A stretch of DNA of 64,000 bases from Manis javanica (Eukaryota > Chordata > Mammalia > Pholidota > Manidae): assembly GCF_040802235.1 (NCBI RefSeq), contig NC_133165.1, positions 46,203,629-46,267,628 on the forward strand, written 5' to 3'. A model generated the notes under the pieces. The model saw nothing but the letters and a program-made list of their open reading frames with translations. It was not told where the DNA came from and made no database searches. Shown piece after piece: positions 1 to 13,030 of the stretch. Made by a program: the position numbers and the translations under genes. Positions within the stretch are counted from its first letter, which is position 1. Every line of letters begins with the position of its first letter.

Positions 1-3000
1 TTCCCATTTCTCCACAACTTCACCAACATTTGTTGTTGTTTGTCTTTTCGATGATGGCGATCCTTACTGGTGTGAGGTGATATCTCACTATGGTTTTAAT
101 TTGCATTTCTCTGATGACAAGCGATGTGGAGCATCTTTTCATGTGTCTGTTGGCCATCTGAATTTCTTCTTTAGAGAAGTGTCTGTTCAGCTCCTCCACC
201 CATTTTTTAATTGGGTTATTTGCTTTTTGTTTGTTGAGGTGCGTGAGCTCTTTGTATATTTTGGATGTCACCCCTTATCGGATGTGTCATTTATGCATAT
301 ATTCTCCCATTCTGTATGATGCCTTTTTGTTCTATTGATGGTGTCCTTTGCTGTACAGAAGCTTTTCAGTTTGATATAGTCTCACTTGTTCATTTCTGCT
401 TTTGTTTCCCTTGCCCAGGGAGATATGTTCATGAAGAAGTTGCTCATGTCTATATTCAAGTGAGTTTTGACTATATTTTCTTCTAAGATTTTATGGTTTC
501 ATGACTTACATTCAGGTCTTTGATCCATTCCGAGTTTACTTTTGTGTATGGAGTTAGACAGTAATCCAGTTTCATTCTCTTACATGTTGTAGCTGTCCAG
601 TTTTGCCAACACCAGCTGTTGAAGAGGCTGTCATTTCCCCATTGTATATCCATGGCTCCTTTATTGTATATTAATTGACCATATATGCTTGGGTTAATGT
701 TTGGAGTCTCTATTCTGTTCCACTGGTCTGTGGCTCTGTTCTTATGCCAGTACCAAATTGTCTTGATTACTGTGGCTTTGTAGTAGAGCTTGAAGTTGGG
801 GAGCAAGATCCCCCCCCTTTATTCTTCTTTCTCAGGATTGCTTTGGCTATTCGGGGTCTTCGGTGGTTCCATATGAATTTTTGAACTATTTGTTCCAGTT
901 CATTGAAGAATGCTGTTGGTAATTGACAGGGATTGCATCGAATCTGTATATTGCTTTGGGCAGGATGGCCATTTTGACAATATTAATTCTTCCTAGCCAG
1001 GAGCATGGGATGAGTTTCCATTTGCTAGTATCCTCTTTAATTCCTCTTAAGAGTGCCTTGTAGTTTTCAGGGTATAGGTCTTTCACTTCCTTGGTTAGAT
1101 TTATTCCTTGGTATTTTATTCTTTTTGATGGTATTGTGAATGGAATTGTTTTCCTGATTTCTCTTTCTATTAGTTCATTGTTAGTGTATAGGAAAGCCAC
1201 AGATTTCTGTATGTTAATTTTGTATCCTGCAACTTTGCTGAATTCCAAAATTACTTCTAGTAGTTTTGGAGTGGAGTCTTTAGGGATTTTTATGTACATT
1301 ATCATGTCACCTGCAAATAGTGACAGTTTGACTTCTTCTTTACCAATCTGGATTCCTTGTATTTCTTTGTTTTGTCTTATCGCCATGGCTAGGACCTCCA
1401 GAACTATGTTGAATAACAGTGGGGAGAGTGGGCATCGCTGTCTAGTTCCCGATCTCAGAGGAAAAGCTTTCACCTTCTCGCTGTTCAGTATGATGTTAGT
1501 TGTGGGTTTATCATATATGGCCTTTATTATGTTGAGGTACTTGCCCTCTATGCCCATTTTGTTCAGAGTTTTTATCATGAATGGATGTTGAATTTTGTCG
1601 AATGCTTTTTCAGCATCTATGGAGATGGTCATGTGGTTTTTGTCCTTCTTTTTTTGATGTGGTAGATAGTGTTGATGGATTTTCGAATGTTGTACCATCC
1701 TTGCATCCCTGGCATGAATCCCACTTGGTCATGGTGTACGATCCTTTTGATGTATTTTTGAATTCGGCTTCCTAATATGTTGTTGAGTATTTTTGCGTCT
1801 ATGTTCATCAGGGATATTGGTCTGTAGTTTTCATTTTTGGTGGGGTCTTTGCCTGGTTTTGGTATTAGGGTGATGTTGGCTTCATAGAATGAGTTTGGGA
1901 GTATTCCCTCCTCTTCTATTTTTTGGAAAACTTTAAGGAGAATGGATATTATGTCTTCTCTGTATGTCTGATAAAATTCTAAGGTAAATCCATCTGGCCT
2001 GGGGGTTTTGTTCTTGAGTAGTTTTTTGATTACTGCTTCAATTTTGTTGCTGGTAATTGGTCTGTTTTGATTTTCTGTTTCTTCCTTGGTCAGTCTTGGA
2101 AGGTTGTATTTTTCTAGAAAGTTATTCATTTTTTCTAGTTTTCCAGCTTGTTAGCATATAGGTTTTCATAGCATTCTCTAATGATTCTTTGCATTTCTGT
2201 GGGGTCTGTCATGATTTTTCAGTTCTCATTTCTGATCCTGTTGATGTGTGTTGATTTTCTTTTTCTCTTAATAAGTCTGGCTAGAGGCTTATCTATTTTG
2301 TTCATTTGCTCAAAGAACCAGCTCTTGGTTTCACTGATTTTTTCTACTGTTTTATTCTTCTCAATTTTATTTCTTTCTTCTCTGATCTTTATTATGTACC
2401 TCCGTCTGCTGACCTTAAGCCTCATTTGTTCTTCTTTTCCCAATTTCGATAATTGTGACATTAGACTATTCATTTGGGATTGTTCTTCCTTCTTTAAATA
2501 TGCCTGGATTGCTATATACTTTCCTCTTAAGACTGCTTTTGCTGCATCCCACAGAAGTTGGGGCTTTGTGTTGTTGTTGTCATTTGTTTCCATATATTGC
2601 TGGATCTCCATTTTAATTCGGTCATTGATCCATTGATTATTTAGGAGCATGTTGTTAAGCCTCCATGTGTTTTTTATTTCTTTGTACAATTTATTTCTAG
2701 TTTTATACCTCTGTGGTCTGAAAAGTTGGTTGGTGGTATTTCAATGTTTTGGAATTTACTGAGGCTCTTTTTGTGGCCTAGTATGTGGTCTATTCTGGAG
2801 AACGTTCCATGTGTACTCGAGAAGAATGTGTATCCTGTTGCTTTTGGATGTAGAGTTCCATAGATGTCTATTAGGTCCATCAGTTCTAGTGTGTTGTTCA
2901 GTGCCTCTGTGTCCTTACTTATTTTCTGTCTGGGGGATCTGTCCTTTGGAGTGAGTGGTGTGTTAAAGTCTCCCAAAATGAATGCATTGCTTATATTTCC

Positions 3001-3525
3001 TTCTTTAATTCTGTTAGTATTTGTTTCACATATATTGTTGCTCCTGTATTGGGTGCATATATGTTTATAATGGTTATATCCTCTTGTTGGACTGAGCCCT
3101 TTATCATTATGTAATGTCCTTCTTTATCTCTTGTTACTTTATTTCTTTTGAAGTCTATTTTGTCTGATACTAGTATTGCAACACCTGCTTTTTTCTTTCT
3201 GTTGTTTGCATGAAATATCTTTTTCCATCCCTTGACTTTTAATCTGTGCATGTCTTTGGGTTTGAGGTGAGTCTCTTGTAAGCAGCATATAGATCTTTTT
3301 TCTAGGTTTTCCAGCTTGTTAGCATATAGGTTTTCATAGCATTCTCTAATAATTCTTTGCATTTCTGTGGGGTCTGTTATGATTTTTCATTTCTCATTTC
3401 TGAATCCATTCTGTTACTCTGTGTCTTTTGATTGGTGCATTCATTCCATTTACATTTAGGGTGATTATTGAAAGATATGTACTTATTGCCATTGCAGGCT
3501 TTAGATTCGTGGTTACCAAAGGTTC
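1..3525 (-). pseudogene. L1 ORF2 remnant (endonuclease-reverse transcriptase), copy A
   Basis: ORF2p is the L1 endonuclease (EN), reverse transcriptase (RT) and Cys-rich protein that performs target-primed reverse transcription. In-frame pieces, N- to C-terminal on the minus strand, lie at 2991-3362 and 2674-2976 (EN; MGDFNTPLTP and SDHRGIKLEI motifs), 2219-2689, 1629-2129 (RT start), 886-1698 (RT palm and thumb), 483-806 and 20-271. The RT catalytic FADD-type motif is altered to FAGD in the 886-1698 piece ([12 protein letters not shown]). Several frameshifts separate the pieces. The probable start is near 3492-3525, where the minus strand encodes NLKPAMAISTYLS. It is a pseudogene cut by the window edge. 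Confidence 0.92.
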
Positions 3526-3683
3526 AAGGTTAGCTTGTTTACTACCTTACTCTCTGACTTAACTCGCTTATTGAGCTGTTATAAACACAGTCTGATGATT
3601 ATTTCTTTCCCTTCTTTTTCCTCCTCCTCCAGTCTTCATATGTTGGGTGTTTTGTTCTGTGCTCTTTTTAGGAGTGCTCCCAT

Positions 3684-4532
3684 CTAGAGCAGTCCCTCTA
3701 AGATACCTTGTAGAAGTGGTTTGTGGAAGGCAAATTCCCTCAACTTTTGCTTGTCTGGGAATTGTTTAATCCCTCCTTAGTAATTAAATGATAATCGTGC
3801 TGGATACAATATCCTTGGTTCAAGGCCCTTCTGTTTCATTGCATTGAATATATCATGCCATTCACTTCTGGCCTGTAATGTTTCTGTTGAGAAGTCTGAT
3901 AGCCTGATGGGTTTTCCTTTGTAGGTGACCTTTCTTCTCTCTGTGGCTGCCTTTAATACTCTGTCCTTGTCCTTGATCTTTGCTATTTTAATTATTATGT
4001 GCCTTGGTGTTGTCCCCTTTGGATCCCTTCTGTTGGGAGTTCTGTGTGCTTCCGTAGTCTGAGCAACTATTTCCTTCCCCAGTTTGGGGAAGTTTTCAGC
4101 AATTATTTCTTCAAAGACACTTTCTACCCCTTTTTTTTTCTCTTCTTCTTCTGGTACCCCTATAATGCTCATATTATTCCTTTTGGATTGGTCACACAGT
4201 TCTCTTAATATTGTTTCATTCCTGGAGATCCGTTTATCTCTCTCTGCGTCAGCTTCTACGCGTTCCTATTCTCTGGTTTCTATTCCATCAATGGCCTCTT
4301 GCATCTTATCCATTCTGCTTATAAATCCTTCAAGAGACTGTTTCATTTCTGTAATCTCCCTCCGGATGTCATCCCTTAGCTCTTGTATATTTCTCTGCAG
4401 CTCTGTCAGCATGTTTATGATTTTTATTTTGAATTCTTTTTCAGGGAGACTGGTTAGTTCTGTCTCTGCAGATCCTCTCTCAGGGGTTGTCTGAAGTATA
4501 CTTGTACTGGACTAAATTTTTTGCCTTTTCAT
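3684..4532 (-). pseudogene. L1 ORF1 remnant (RNA-binding chaperone), copy A
   Basis: ORF1p is the trimeric coiled-coil RNA-binding protein of the L1 RNP. The start codon is the minus-strand ATG at 4532-4530 (MKRQK), but a stop follows within a few codons, so the N-terminus is frameshifted. The piece at 3777-4172 keeps the RRM and C-terminal domain signatures (IIGVPEEEEKKKG, PRHIIIKIAKIKDKDR, YKGKPIRLS, ARSEWHDIFNAMKQKG). The terminal stop is the TAG complementary to 3684-3686. The coiled coil is coded in the 4180-4500 interval in broken frames. Confidence 0.9.
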
Positions 4533-5706
4533 GGTGATAGTGGTGGCTGTAGGCAGGTTGCGGGTGTGTCAGCTGGGAGAAGAAAGTCCTTTCCTGCTTG
4601 CTGGATGCCTTGCCTTTCTCTGCTGCCTGTGTCGGTTACCCACAGTCCTGGAGCAGCCACCAGGTTAATCCCCTAAGCTGCTGTGCGCGGGGTCTCCGTC
4701 AGAGCAGCACAGAGCCCTGTGGGGAGTGACAGGCATGCCATGTGCGCTCCTTCGCAATAGCGGCACCCCTGCCGGACAGATGTGTGCCAGCAGCAGCCTT
4801 TGGGTCTGGCCCAGGTGGCTATGCATTGGGCTGGGATTCCGGTCAGCTGCTGGGAGTGCGGCTGCTCCCTCTAGCATCACTGCAGGTGTGTGCGGGCCTC
4901 TCCCATGTGGACCTCTCCCGGGCTACTTTGGCGCAACTGCTTCCGGTGCGCGTGGGTCGCTCCTGGGCTGTTTGGTCTCCACCACGGCGGGCTTGCATGA
5001 GCCGCTCCCAGTCCCCTCTGGCATCGCCAGCACATGTGGGTCGCTCCTGGTCCCCTCCAACCCCACCGCCCCTGGCGGGCACTGCCACTCTCCCACTACT
5101 GGGCCGGTGTGTCGGGGGCCGCACCAGTTGGAGGAACGACTGGCAGGCTGCTTAGTGCTGTGAGGGTCTTCACAGCTGCACTGCCACCCAGGGGTTTAGG
5201 GCACCTAAAGTTCCCTGGGATTCCCAGCTGCTGGCTAAGTGTTCTGGGACGACTTCATGCAGCTGTAGGGTCCCTGTCTCTTTAAGACTTGCAAAAAGCA
5301 CTCACTTTTCTTTTGTCTCTGGGGTGCCCTTTGCAGGGACCTGCCTGCAGGTTTTGCTTTTCCGTTTCTGTAATATCCAGTACCCTGTGCACCTTGTGTC
5401 TGCACTCCGGGTGTGGATTTCTAGAGCTGGTTGTTTAGCAGTCCTGGGCTTTCACTCCCTCCCTGTTTCAACTCCTTTCTTCCCGCCGGGTTTTGAGGTC
5501 ACGGAGCGTTTGGGTACTGCCTGGCTGCGGCTTGTATCTTACCCCCTTCGTGTGATGTTGAGTTCTCGCAGATGTAGATGTATCCTGGCTGTTGTACTGC
5601 ATCCACTGGTGTCTCTTTTACGAATAGTTGTATTTATTGTATTTTCATAAATATATATGTTTTTGGGAGGAGATTTCCACTGAACTACTCACGCTGCCAT
5701 CTTCCC
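4533..5706 (-). promoter_or_regulatory. L1 5' UTR / internal promoter, copy A
   Basis: A GC- and CpG-rich segment between ORF1 and the L1 5' terminus, the usual site of the internal L1 promoter. It shares with copies D, E, G and I the block that reads CCCTTTAAGACTT on the plus strand (here about 5274-5289) and the terminal block near 5620-5706. Plus-strand ORFs in this segment (for example 4726-5163) are low-complexity readings of GC-rich DNA, not recognisable proteins. Confidence 0.8.
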
Positions 5707-5880
5707 ATGATGTCCACCTATCTTCTTAAAAAGGTTGTTGAATTAATACATCTCCCTACCCACAAAGATCAGATTCACACTGAGGAACCATCCCCCTGAA
5801 CTATTGCTGAACTCCATTTATTTAAATATTTATATCTTTGTAAAGTCTCTGCTTCTGTTTATTTAAAAATAATACTACAA
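5707..5880. other. Short unassigned stretch between L1 copies
   Basis: AT-rich DNA between the 5' end of L1 copy A and an older L1M fragment. I recognise no gene or repeat family in it. Confidence 0.5.
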
Positions 5881-7372
5881 ACTAGGAACAGAGGAGATCT
5901 TCTTCAACTGATAAAGGCCGTCTATGAAAAGCCCATAGCTAACATCACACTTAATGTTGAAAGACTGAAAGCTTTCCTTCACAAGATCAGGATCAAATCA
6001 ACACTGTTCTCAAGGTTACAGCAAGGGCGGGTAGGCTATAAAATGAAATAAAGAATTGATTACAAGGGAAGAAGTAAAACTATCTCTATTTGCAGATGGC
6101 ATGACCTCATATATAGAAAACCCTAAGGAATCCACAAAACAACTACTAAAACTAATAAAATGACTAGAACTAATAGTAAGGTTGCAGGACTCAAGATCAG
6201 TAGATAAACACATCACTTATATTTCCATATACTTGTAATGAGCAGTCCAAAATGAAATTAAGAAAACAATTTATTTACAGTAGCATCAAAAATAAAATAC
6301 TTCAGAATAAATTTAGTAAGTGCACAATTTTTACTCTGAAAACTACAGTTGTCAAAAGAAATCCAAACCTAAATAAACGGTAAGACATCCCATATTCAAG
6401 GACTTAATATTGTTAAGATGGTAATACTGCTCAAAATGATCTGTAGTGCAATCCCAGCTGGCTTCTTTGCAGAAATGAAGAGCTTACCCTAAACTTCATA
6501 TGGAAATTCAAGGAATCCAGAATGACTAAAACAATCTTGAAAATAAAAAGTGAAGGTTTCCCAATTACAAACTGTACTACAAAGCTACAGTCCTCAAGAT
6601 GGTGAGGTACTAGCATAAGGAGAAACCTAAAGATCAATGGAACCGAATTGGGAGACCAGAAATAAACCCTTATATCCATGGTCAACTGATTCTCAACAAG
6701 GGTGCCAAGACACCTTAATGGGGAAAGAAGAGTCTTTTTGATAAATAGTGCTGGGAAATGTTTATCCACATGTAAGAGAATGAATTTGGATCCCTACTGC
6801 AGACCATATACAAAAATGATCTGAATAGACAGTTCTCCAAAGAAGATAAACAAATGGCCAAAAAGCACATGAAAAGATGTTCCATATCATTAGCCATCAA
6901 GGAAATGCAAATCAAAACCATAAGGAGATAAAATGTCACACTCACTAGGATGGCTATAATCAAAAACAGACATAATAGTAAGGGTGAAGAAATTGTATGA
7001 ATGGATTAAAATGTGGTATAATTCATACAATGGAGTATATTACTCCACATTAAAAAAAAATGAAGTACTGCTATATGCTACAACAGGGATGAACCTTGAA
7101 AACACTGCTACCTGAAGAAGCGAAACACAACAGACCACAAATTGTATGATCCCACTTACAGGAAATATCCAGAATAGGCAAATCCTTAGAAAGCTGGGGG
7201 AGGGGGAGGATTGAAGGAGAAAGGGAAATAACTGTGAATGAGTAGGGGGCTTTTGGCCAGAAAATGAAAATGTTCTAAAATCAATTGTAGTGATGGCTGC
7301 ACAACTCTGAAATACTGAAAACCAATGAACTGCACATTTTAGATGCATGTACATCCCTAAATCCTTAGCTCT
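5881..7372 (+). mobile_element. Ancient L1M fragment, plus strand
   Basis: Heavily decayed L1 ORF2 and 3' UTR. At 5910-5985 it reads like the RT segment that in younger copies encodes [10 protein letters not shown]. It then skips forward, and about 6400-7000 matches the ORF2 C-terminal region. 7000-7372 matches the old L1M 3' UTR (dispersed motifs such as GGATGAACCTTGAAAAC and TGATGGCTGCACAAC). The divergence is much larger than between the numbered L1 copies here, so this is a pre-radiation mammalian insertion. Confidence 0.8.
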
Positions 7373-7374
7373 AG

Positions 7375-8056
7375 GCAAACACTAGTCTACTTTCTGTCTG
7401 TATAGATTTGCCTATTCCGCACTTCATATCTTTTTATTTTTGAATATTCCATTGTTTGCATACAGCACATTTTGTGAATCATCAGTTCATAGACAGTTGG
7501 GCTGTGTTCATTTTTTGTCTATTACGAGTAATGCTGCTATGAACACTCTCAGACAAGATTTTGTGTGGACATGCTTGATTTTCTGGGTATGTGGAATTGC
7601 TAGATTATATGGTAACACTCTACGTTTAACCTTCTGAGGAACTGCCAGACTGTTACCAAAGTGAGTGTACCATTTTACATCCTCAGGAGCAGTGTATGTG
7701 GGCTCCAATATCTCTGTATATGCACCAACACATGTTATTGTCTGCCTTTTTCATTAGCACCATCTTAGTGGGTGTGAAATGGTAGCTAGTGGTTGTGATC
7801 TGCATTTCCCTGATGGCTAATGTTGCTGAATATCTTTCCATGTGTTTACTGGCCTCTTGTGTGTCTTTGGAGAACTGCCCTTTGCCCATTTTTATTGGAC
7901 TATTTGCTTTTTTTATTATTGAATTGTGTCTTTTGAAGCACATTTTTAATTTTTATGAAGTCCCACTTACTTTTCTTTGTTCATGTCACAGATCTGCTTT
8001 TTCTCACATGTGCAACACTATTCTTACCATCATAGCTTTATGTAGTGCATTTTAAT
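7375..8056 (-). mobile_element. Ancient L1M 3' fragment, minus strand
   Basis: The stretch reads left to right as a reversed L1 3' region: 'ctactttctgtctgtatagatttgcc', then an 'attccattg' block, then 'ctgatggctaatgttgctgaatatctttcc'. This is the order expected of an old L1 on the minus strand. Only fragments of ORF2 C-terminal coding remain (for example 7683-7943 minus). Confidence 0.75.
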
Positions 8057-9054
8057 ACAGAGTAGAATGTTTCTTTAAAAAATCTAGCTGTATTAGCTAG
8101 AACCACAAAATAATGAATCTAGAGTTTATATTAGAGATTGGTAGTGGATATATTTGAGAATGATCAGCATAAAGGTTGCTGTTAGTTTTTGGATTTGATG
8201 ATGTTAGGGATGATCTTTTGGGTGATGAAGAAGAGGAAAGAGCCCCACTGAGCTACAACAAAGGTGAAGGTGTGGACCCAAAATAAGAATTCAGTGGACA
8301 GATCCTTGGAGGAAATGAATTAGCATGGAAAATGGTTGTTCTCTCCTGGTAAATAAAGAAGGAAGCCTGCTCAGAACCATCAACCTTCTGCATGCCCACA
8401 CCTGTACACAGTAAAATTGGGGGAAGCCCCAAAACCAGACAGGTGGGTTTTACTTTATATTGTACCATCAAACATCGACAGCAGGCACTCCTGTTATGTT
8501 GCCAGATAAATCAGTTACCCTTCCCTAATGATTCTGACATTTCAAATCTCCTCTCTCCTCAGTGTCTGTGCTCCTGCCCTCAGACCTGGGTCTGGGTGCC
8601 ATTAGCTGATGTCCAAGGTTGCTATTTTGCTCAGAAGAGAATCCAGAGACCTTATTTCCCACCAGCAAAACAAGTACATGAGCAGCACCTGTCACCCAGA
8701 AGGAAGTACTGCCCCTGTGCTGACTGAACACTAACCCTTCATCTGTGCTCTGAACTCCATCTCCTCTTGGACCATCTCATACTCCTTTCTGTGTTTTACA
8801 AGCAAATAAGTATACTTTAGGAGAGCCATCTTAAAAAAATGTAACTAAAGAGCTTCTGAACCCCCAACTCACCACCAGCTCCCAGCCCTCTCTGTTTTTC
8901 TCCATAGCAAACCTGACACTGGCCAGTGGCCCTATGTCCTCATTCGTTTTACTTTTCAACCCCACTTCAATCTACCTTTGTCCTCACAGTCCAGTATGAG
9001 AATGCTCTCGAGAGAAATTTCCTTAGGGAAACACTTTCAGTGGCAGAGGGAGGG

Positions 9055-9078
9055 AGGGTGTGTGTGTGTGTGTGTGTG

Positions 9079-9109
<31 letters not shown>

Positions 9110-9110
9110 A
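9055..9110. repeat. (TG)n microsatellite, interrupted
   Basis: About 55 bases of TG dinucleotide repeat interrupted twice by GAG/GTGAG steps, preceded by three GGGA units. The ORFs crossing it are repeat translations. Confidence 0.95.
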
Positions 9111-9409
9111 TACTCAAGCAGCAAATGTAGATATTACTTCCATCAGTGGGATAGGCAGAGCAGACAGAGGGTTTCCAGGTACAGCAAATGGGGCAAAGCA
9201 TGTTGCGAACAAGTCCAAAGACAAGAGAACTGGGCTGCATCTGAAGAGGAGAGAGGAGTTTGAGGGATGGGACCTGGTCCAGAGATATAGCCAGTGCCAT
9301 CTCTCATTATTTGCTACCATTTCCTCTGGCCTATCCTATCCACACACTCAAACGGACGTTCTGTCCCATCCCACCCTGACCTGCTAAAGAGGTGGAACAG
9401 CATGCACTT

Positions 9410-9690
9410 TCTCCTCCTTGCCAGGAAAACAAATGTTACACTTTTCTCAAGGACCAGCTTAAGACTTGTCTTGACTAACCTTAAACAAGCCAAACTTTTC
9501 TCCTCTGATACTCCCTAGTACCTACCTAGACTTCGCACCTACATTTATTAAAACCGGCTTTCTAGCCATTGATATAGAAAGATCTTTTCTTTCCCAACTG
9601 GACTAGAAGCTCCTCAGAAAAGAGCAGACTCCTCTGCTTTCATCAACAATCTGCCACAGAGGAGCAGGAACTTAGTAGGACTTAGCAGGA
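9410..9690 (+). repeat. Probable L2 3' end
   Basis: The order of motifs follows the L2 LINE 3' end: CCAGCTTAAGACTTGTC, then CTCCTCTGATACTCCC, then GACTAGAAGCTCCTCAGAAAAG, then a degenerate 'aggagcaggaacttagtagga'. Sequence identity is low and the call rests on order and spacing. Confidence 0.4.
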
Positions 9691-10479
9691 ACTTAATTTT
9701 TTCTACTTCAGACACCACCTTCTCCCCTGACCTCCATCCCCACAGTTAGGCCCATTTTGAAGTTCCCACAACTATTCCAAACTTCTTTAAGTGTAAGCTT
9801 TTCCCTTGGCTTCTGCAGGCTATTGCATTATCAACTATGAACCACATGATACTGACTCCCAAAGCCAGCTCCAGCCCAGGCAGCTTCCCCAAGGTTTGAA
9901 AAAGTCTATATTCATGCCAACTGGACAGCTCTACCTGAGAATACCAAAAATAACTATGCCCAACATAAGAGATTTTTTTTTAAACTGAAGTATCATTGAT
10001 ACATAATCTTATATTGGTTTCAAGTATACCACATAGTGGGGTCTACCCCTATTATTAAATCCTCACTCTCACTAGTGGAGTTACTATCTGTCAACATAGG
10101 AAAGTGTTACTGAATCATTGACTATATCCTCCATGCTGTACTACCATCCCTGTAACCAACTTACATTATGACTGAGAATTTCTGTGCTTCTACTCCCCCT
10201 TCCCCTCCTCACCCACCTGGACTGACCCTTCCCCCATGGTAACCACTAGTCATTTCTCAGTGTCTATGAGTCTCCTGCTGTTTTATTCATTTTTTTGTAT
10301 TCCACAAATAGGTGAAATCATATAGTATTTGTTTTTCTCCACCTAGCTTATTCATCTTAGTCTAATACTCTCTAGGTCCATCCATGTTGTCAAAAATGGC
10401 AGGACTCCTTTTTTAATGGCTGAATAATATTCTATTGTATATGTACCACTTCTTTATCTAGTCATCATCTACTGATGAA

Positions 10480-13030
10480 CACTTAGGTTGCTTCCATATC
10501 TTGGCCATTGTAAATAATGCAGCAATAAACACAGGGGTGCATATATCTTTTCAAAGCAGGGATTTCATTTTCTTTGGGCAAATTTCTAGAAGTGGAATTA
10601 CTGTGTTGTATGGTATTTCTATTTTTAGTTCTTTGAGAATCCTCCTTACTGCTTTCCACAGTGACTGCATCAATTTACATTCCCACCAACAGTGTAGACA
10701 GTTCCCTTTTCTCCACATCCTTGCCAACACTTGTTATTTCTTGTCTTTGGGATAGTGGCCATTCTGACTGGTGTGAGGTGATATCTCATTGTAGTTTTGA
10801 TTTGCACATCCCTGATGATTAGCAACATGGAGGATATTTTCATGTACCTGTTGGCCATCTGGATTTCTTTGTAAAAATGTTCAGGTCCTTTGCCACTTTT
10901 TAATTGGGTTGTTTCTTTGGTGTTGAGGCATTATGAGTTCTTTATATATTTTGGATGTTAACCCTTATTGGATAAATCATTTACAAATATAGTGTCCCAT
11001 ATTGTAGGTTACCTTTTAGTTCTGCTGATGGTATCCTTTGCTGTACAGAAGCTTTTTTAGTTTGATGTAGTCCCACTTGTTCATTTTTTATTTTGTTTCC
11101 TTTGCCCAAAGAGATTTGTCCAGGAAAACATTGCTCATGCTTAGGTTCAAGAGATTTTTGTCTGTTTTCTTCTAAGAGTTTTATGGTTTCATGTTTTACA
11201 TTTAGGTTTTCGGTCATTTCAATTTTACTTTTGTGTATGGAGTCAGACAGTAATCCAGCTTCATTCTCTTACATGTAGCTATCCAGTTTTCCCAACACCA
11301 GTTTGTTGAACAGCTCTTTTTTCTTTACCCCTTTTGTTAATGTGGTATATGATATTGATTTTTGACTATTTTACCATTCTTGTATCCCTGGAATAAATCC
11401 CACTTGGTTGTGATGATCCTTTTGATGTATTTTTCAATTTGGTTTGCTAATATTTTGTTGAGGATTTTTGCATTTATGTTCTTCAGGGATATTGGTCTGT
11501 AATTTTCTTTTTTTGTAGTGTCTTTGTCTTTGGTTTTGGTATTAGTGTGATGCTAGCCTCATAGATTGAGTTTGGAAGTATTCCCTCCTCTTCTACTTTT
11601 CTGGAATACTTTAAGAAGGATGGGTATGACCTCTTTTTCAAATGTTTGGTAGAATTCAACTGTGGAGCCATCCGATCCTGGAATTTTGTTTCTTGGGAGT
11701 TTTCTGATTACCAATTCAAGTTCATTGCTGGTAATTGCTCTGTTCAGATTTTCTGTTTCTTCCTGAGTCAGTCTTGGAAGGATCTATATTTCTAGGAATT
11801 TGTCCATTTCTTCTAGGTTGTCCAATTTATTGGCATATGATTTTTTACAGTACTCTCTAATAATTCTTTTTATTTCTGTGGTATCCATTGTGACTATTCC
11901 TTCTTTGTTTCAGATTTTATTTGTGTCCTCTCTTTTCTTCTTGCTAAGTCTGTCTAGGGGTTTATCTATTTTATTTTCTCAAAGAACCAGCTCTTGGTTT
12001 CACTGATTTTTTTCTATTGTTTTATTCTCTATTTTATTTATTTCTGCTCTTACCTTTATTATGCCCCTCCTTCTACTAACTTAGGGTTTCATTTGTTCTT
12101 CTTTTTCTAATTTCTTTAATTGCAAATAAACAAACTATTTGGGATTGTTCTTGTTTCTTGAGGTAAGCCTGTATTGCTATGTACTTCCCTCTTAGTACTG
12201 CTTTTGCAGTGTCCCACAAGGTTTGGACTGTTGAAATTTTGTTTTCATTTGTTTCCATTTACTGCTTCATTTGTTTTAACTTGGTCACTGTTCCATTGGT
12301 TATTTAGAAGCATGTGGTTTAGCCTCCATGCATTTGTATGCTTGTTTTTTTTTTGTGTAATTTATTTCTAGTTTCATACCATTGTAGTCTGAGAAGTTGC
12401 TTGATACAATTTGAATCCTTTTGAATTAATTGAGGCTCTTTTTGTGGCCTAATAAGTGATCTATTCGGAGAATGTTCCATGTATAGTTGAGAAAAATATG
12501 TATCCTGCTGCTTTCGGGTGGAATGTTCTGTAGATATCTGTTAAGTCCACCTGATCTAATATATTGTTCAGTGCCTCCATTTCCTGATTTATTTTCTGTC
12601 TGATCTATTGACATGAGTGGTGTGTTAAAGTCTCTTAAAATGAATGTGTTGCAATCTATTTTCCCCTTTAATTCTGTACTTGTTTTACATATTTAGGTGA
12701 TCTTATGTTGGGTGCGTATTTATAATGTTTATACCGTCTTGGACTGACCCCTTTATCATTACATAATGTCCTTGTCTCTTGTTACTTGTTTTGAAATCTA
12801 TTTTGTCCAATATAAGTAGTTACTCCTGCTTTTTTCTCCCTATTATTTGCATGAAATATAGTTTTTATCCCTTCACTTTTAGTCTGTGTATGTCTTTGGG
12901 TCTAAAATTAGTGTCTTGTAGGCATGAGTCTTGTTTCTTTATCCATTCTGTCACTTTGTCTTTTGATTGGTGCATTCAGTCCACTTACATTTAAGGTAAT
13001 TACTGACAGGTATGTACTTATTGCCATTTT
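10480..13030 (-). pseudogene. L1 ORF2 remnant, copy B
   Basis: The minus-strand translation is broken into many short frames. Recognisable pieces are 10670-10858 ([20 protein letters not shown], the ORF2 C-terminal region), 11483-11671 ([23 protein letters not shown]-terminal part), 12076-12258 (AVLRGKYIAIQAYLKKQEQS, between EN and RT) and 12426-12614 (NYTWNILRIDHLLGHKKSL, EN end). The RT palm segment appears partly deleted between about 11310 and 11340, where C-terminal ORF2 sequence jumps directly to the region encoding [10 protein letters not shown]. Confidence 0.82.

Larger units (their letters stand above)
1..5706 (-). mobile_element. L1 retrotransposon copy A, 3' end outside window
   Basis: A nearly full-length LINE-1 read on the minus strand: 5' UTR (about 4533-5706), ORF1 (3684-4532) and most of ORF2 (1-3525). 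The window opens inside the ORF2 C-terminal region; the same stretch lies at about 54750 in copy H. The 5' terminus, near 5706, reads GGGAAGATGGCAGC then GTGAGTAG on the minus strand, matching copies G and I. Both ORFs carry frameshifts and stops, so the copy is dead. Base identity to copies G and H is high by eye, so it belongs to the younger set in this window. Confidence 0.95.
8057..9968. other. Mostly unique DNA without a recognisable gene
   Basis: No coding region with a recognisable protein, splice pattern or codon bias is seen here. Short ORFs (8392-8727 plus, 8926-9387 plus) are not conserved-looking, and the second runs through a TG repeat. The stretch holds a microsatellite and a weak L2 tail, listed separately. 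Confidence 0.6.

Noticed and set aside
4726-5163. Plus-strand ORFs in the GC-rich 4.7-5.2 kb block as host genes
   Set aside because: The block is the 5' UTR of L1 copy A; frames stay open through composition and overlap in several readings.
8926-9387. 153-codon ORF containing VCVCVCV repeats
   Set aside because: It is a translation of a TG microsatellite with unremarkable flanks.
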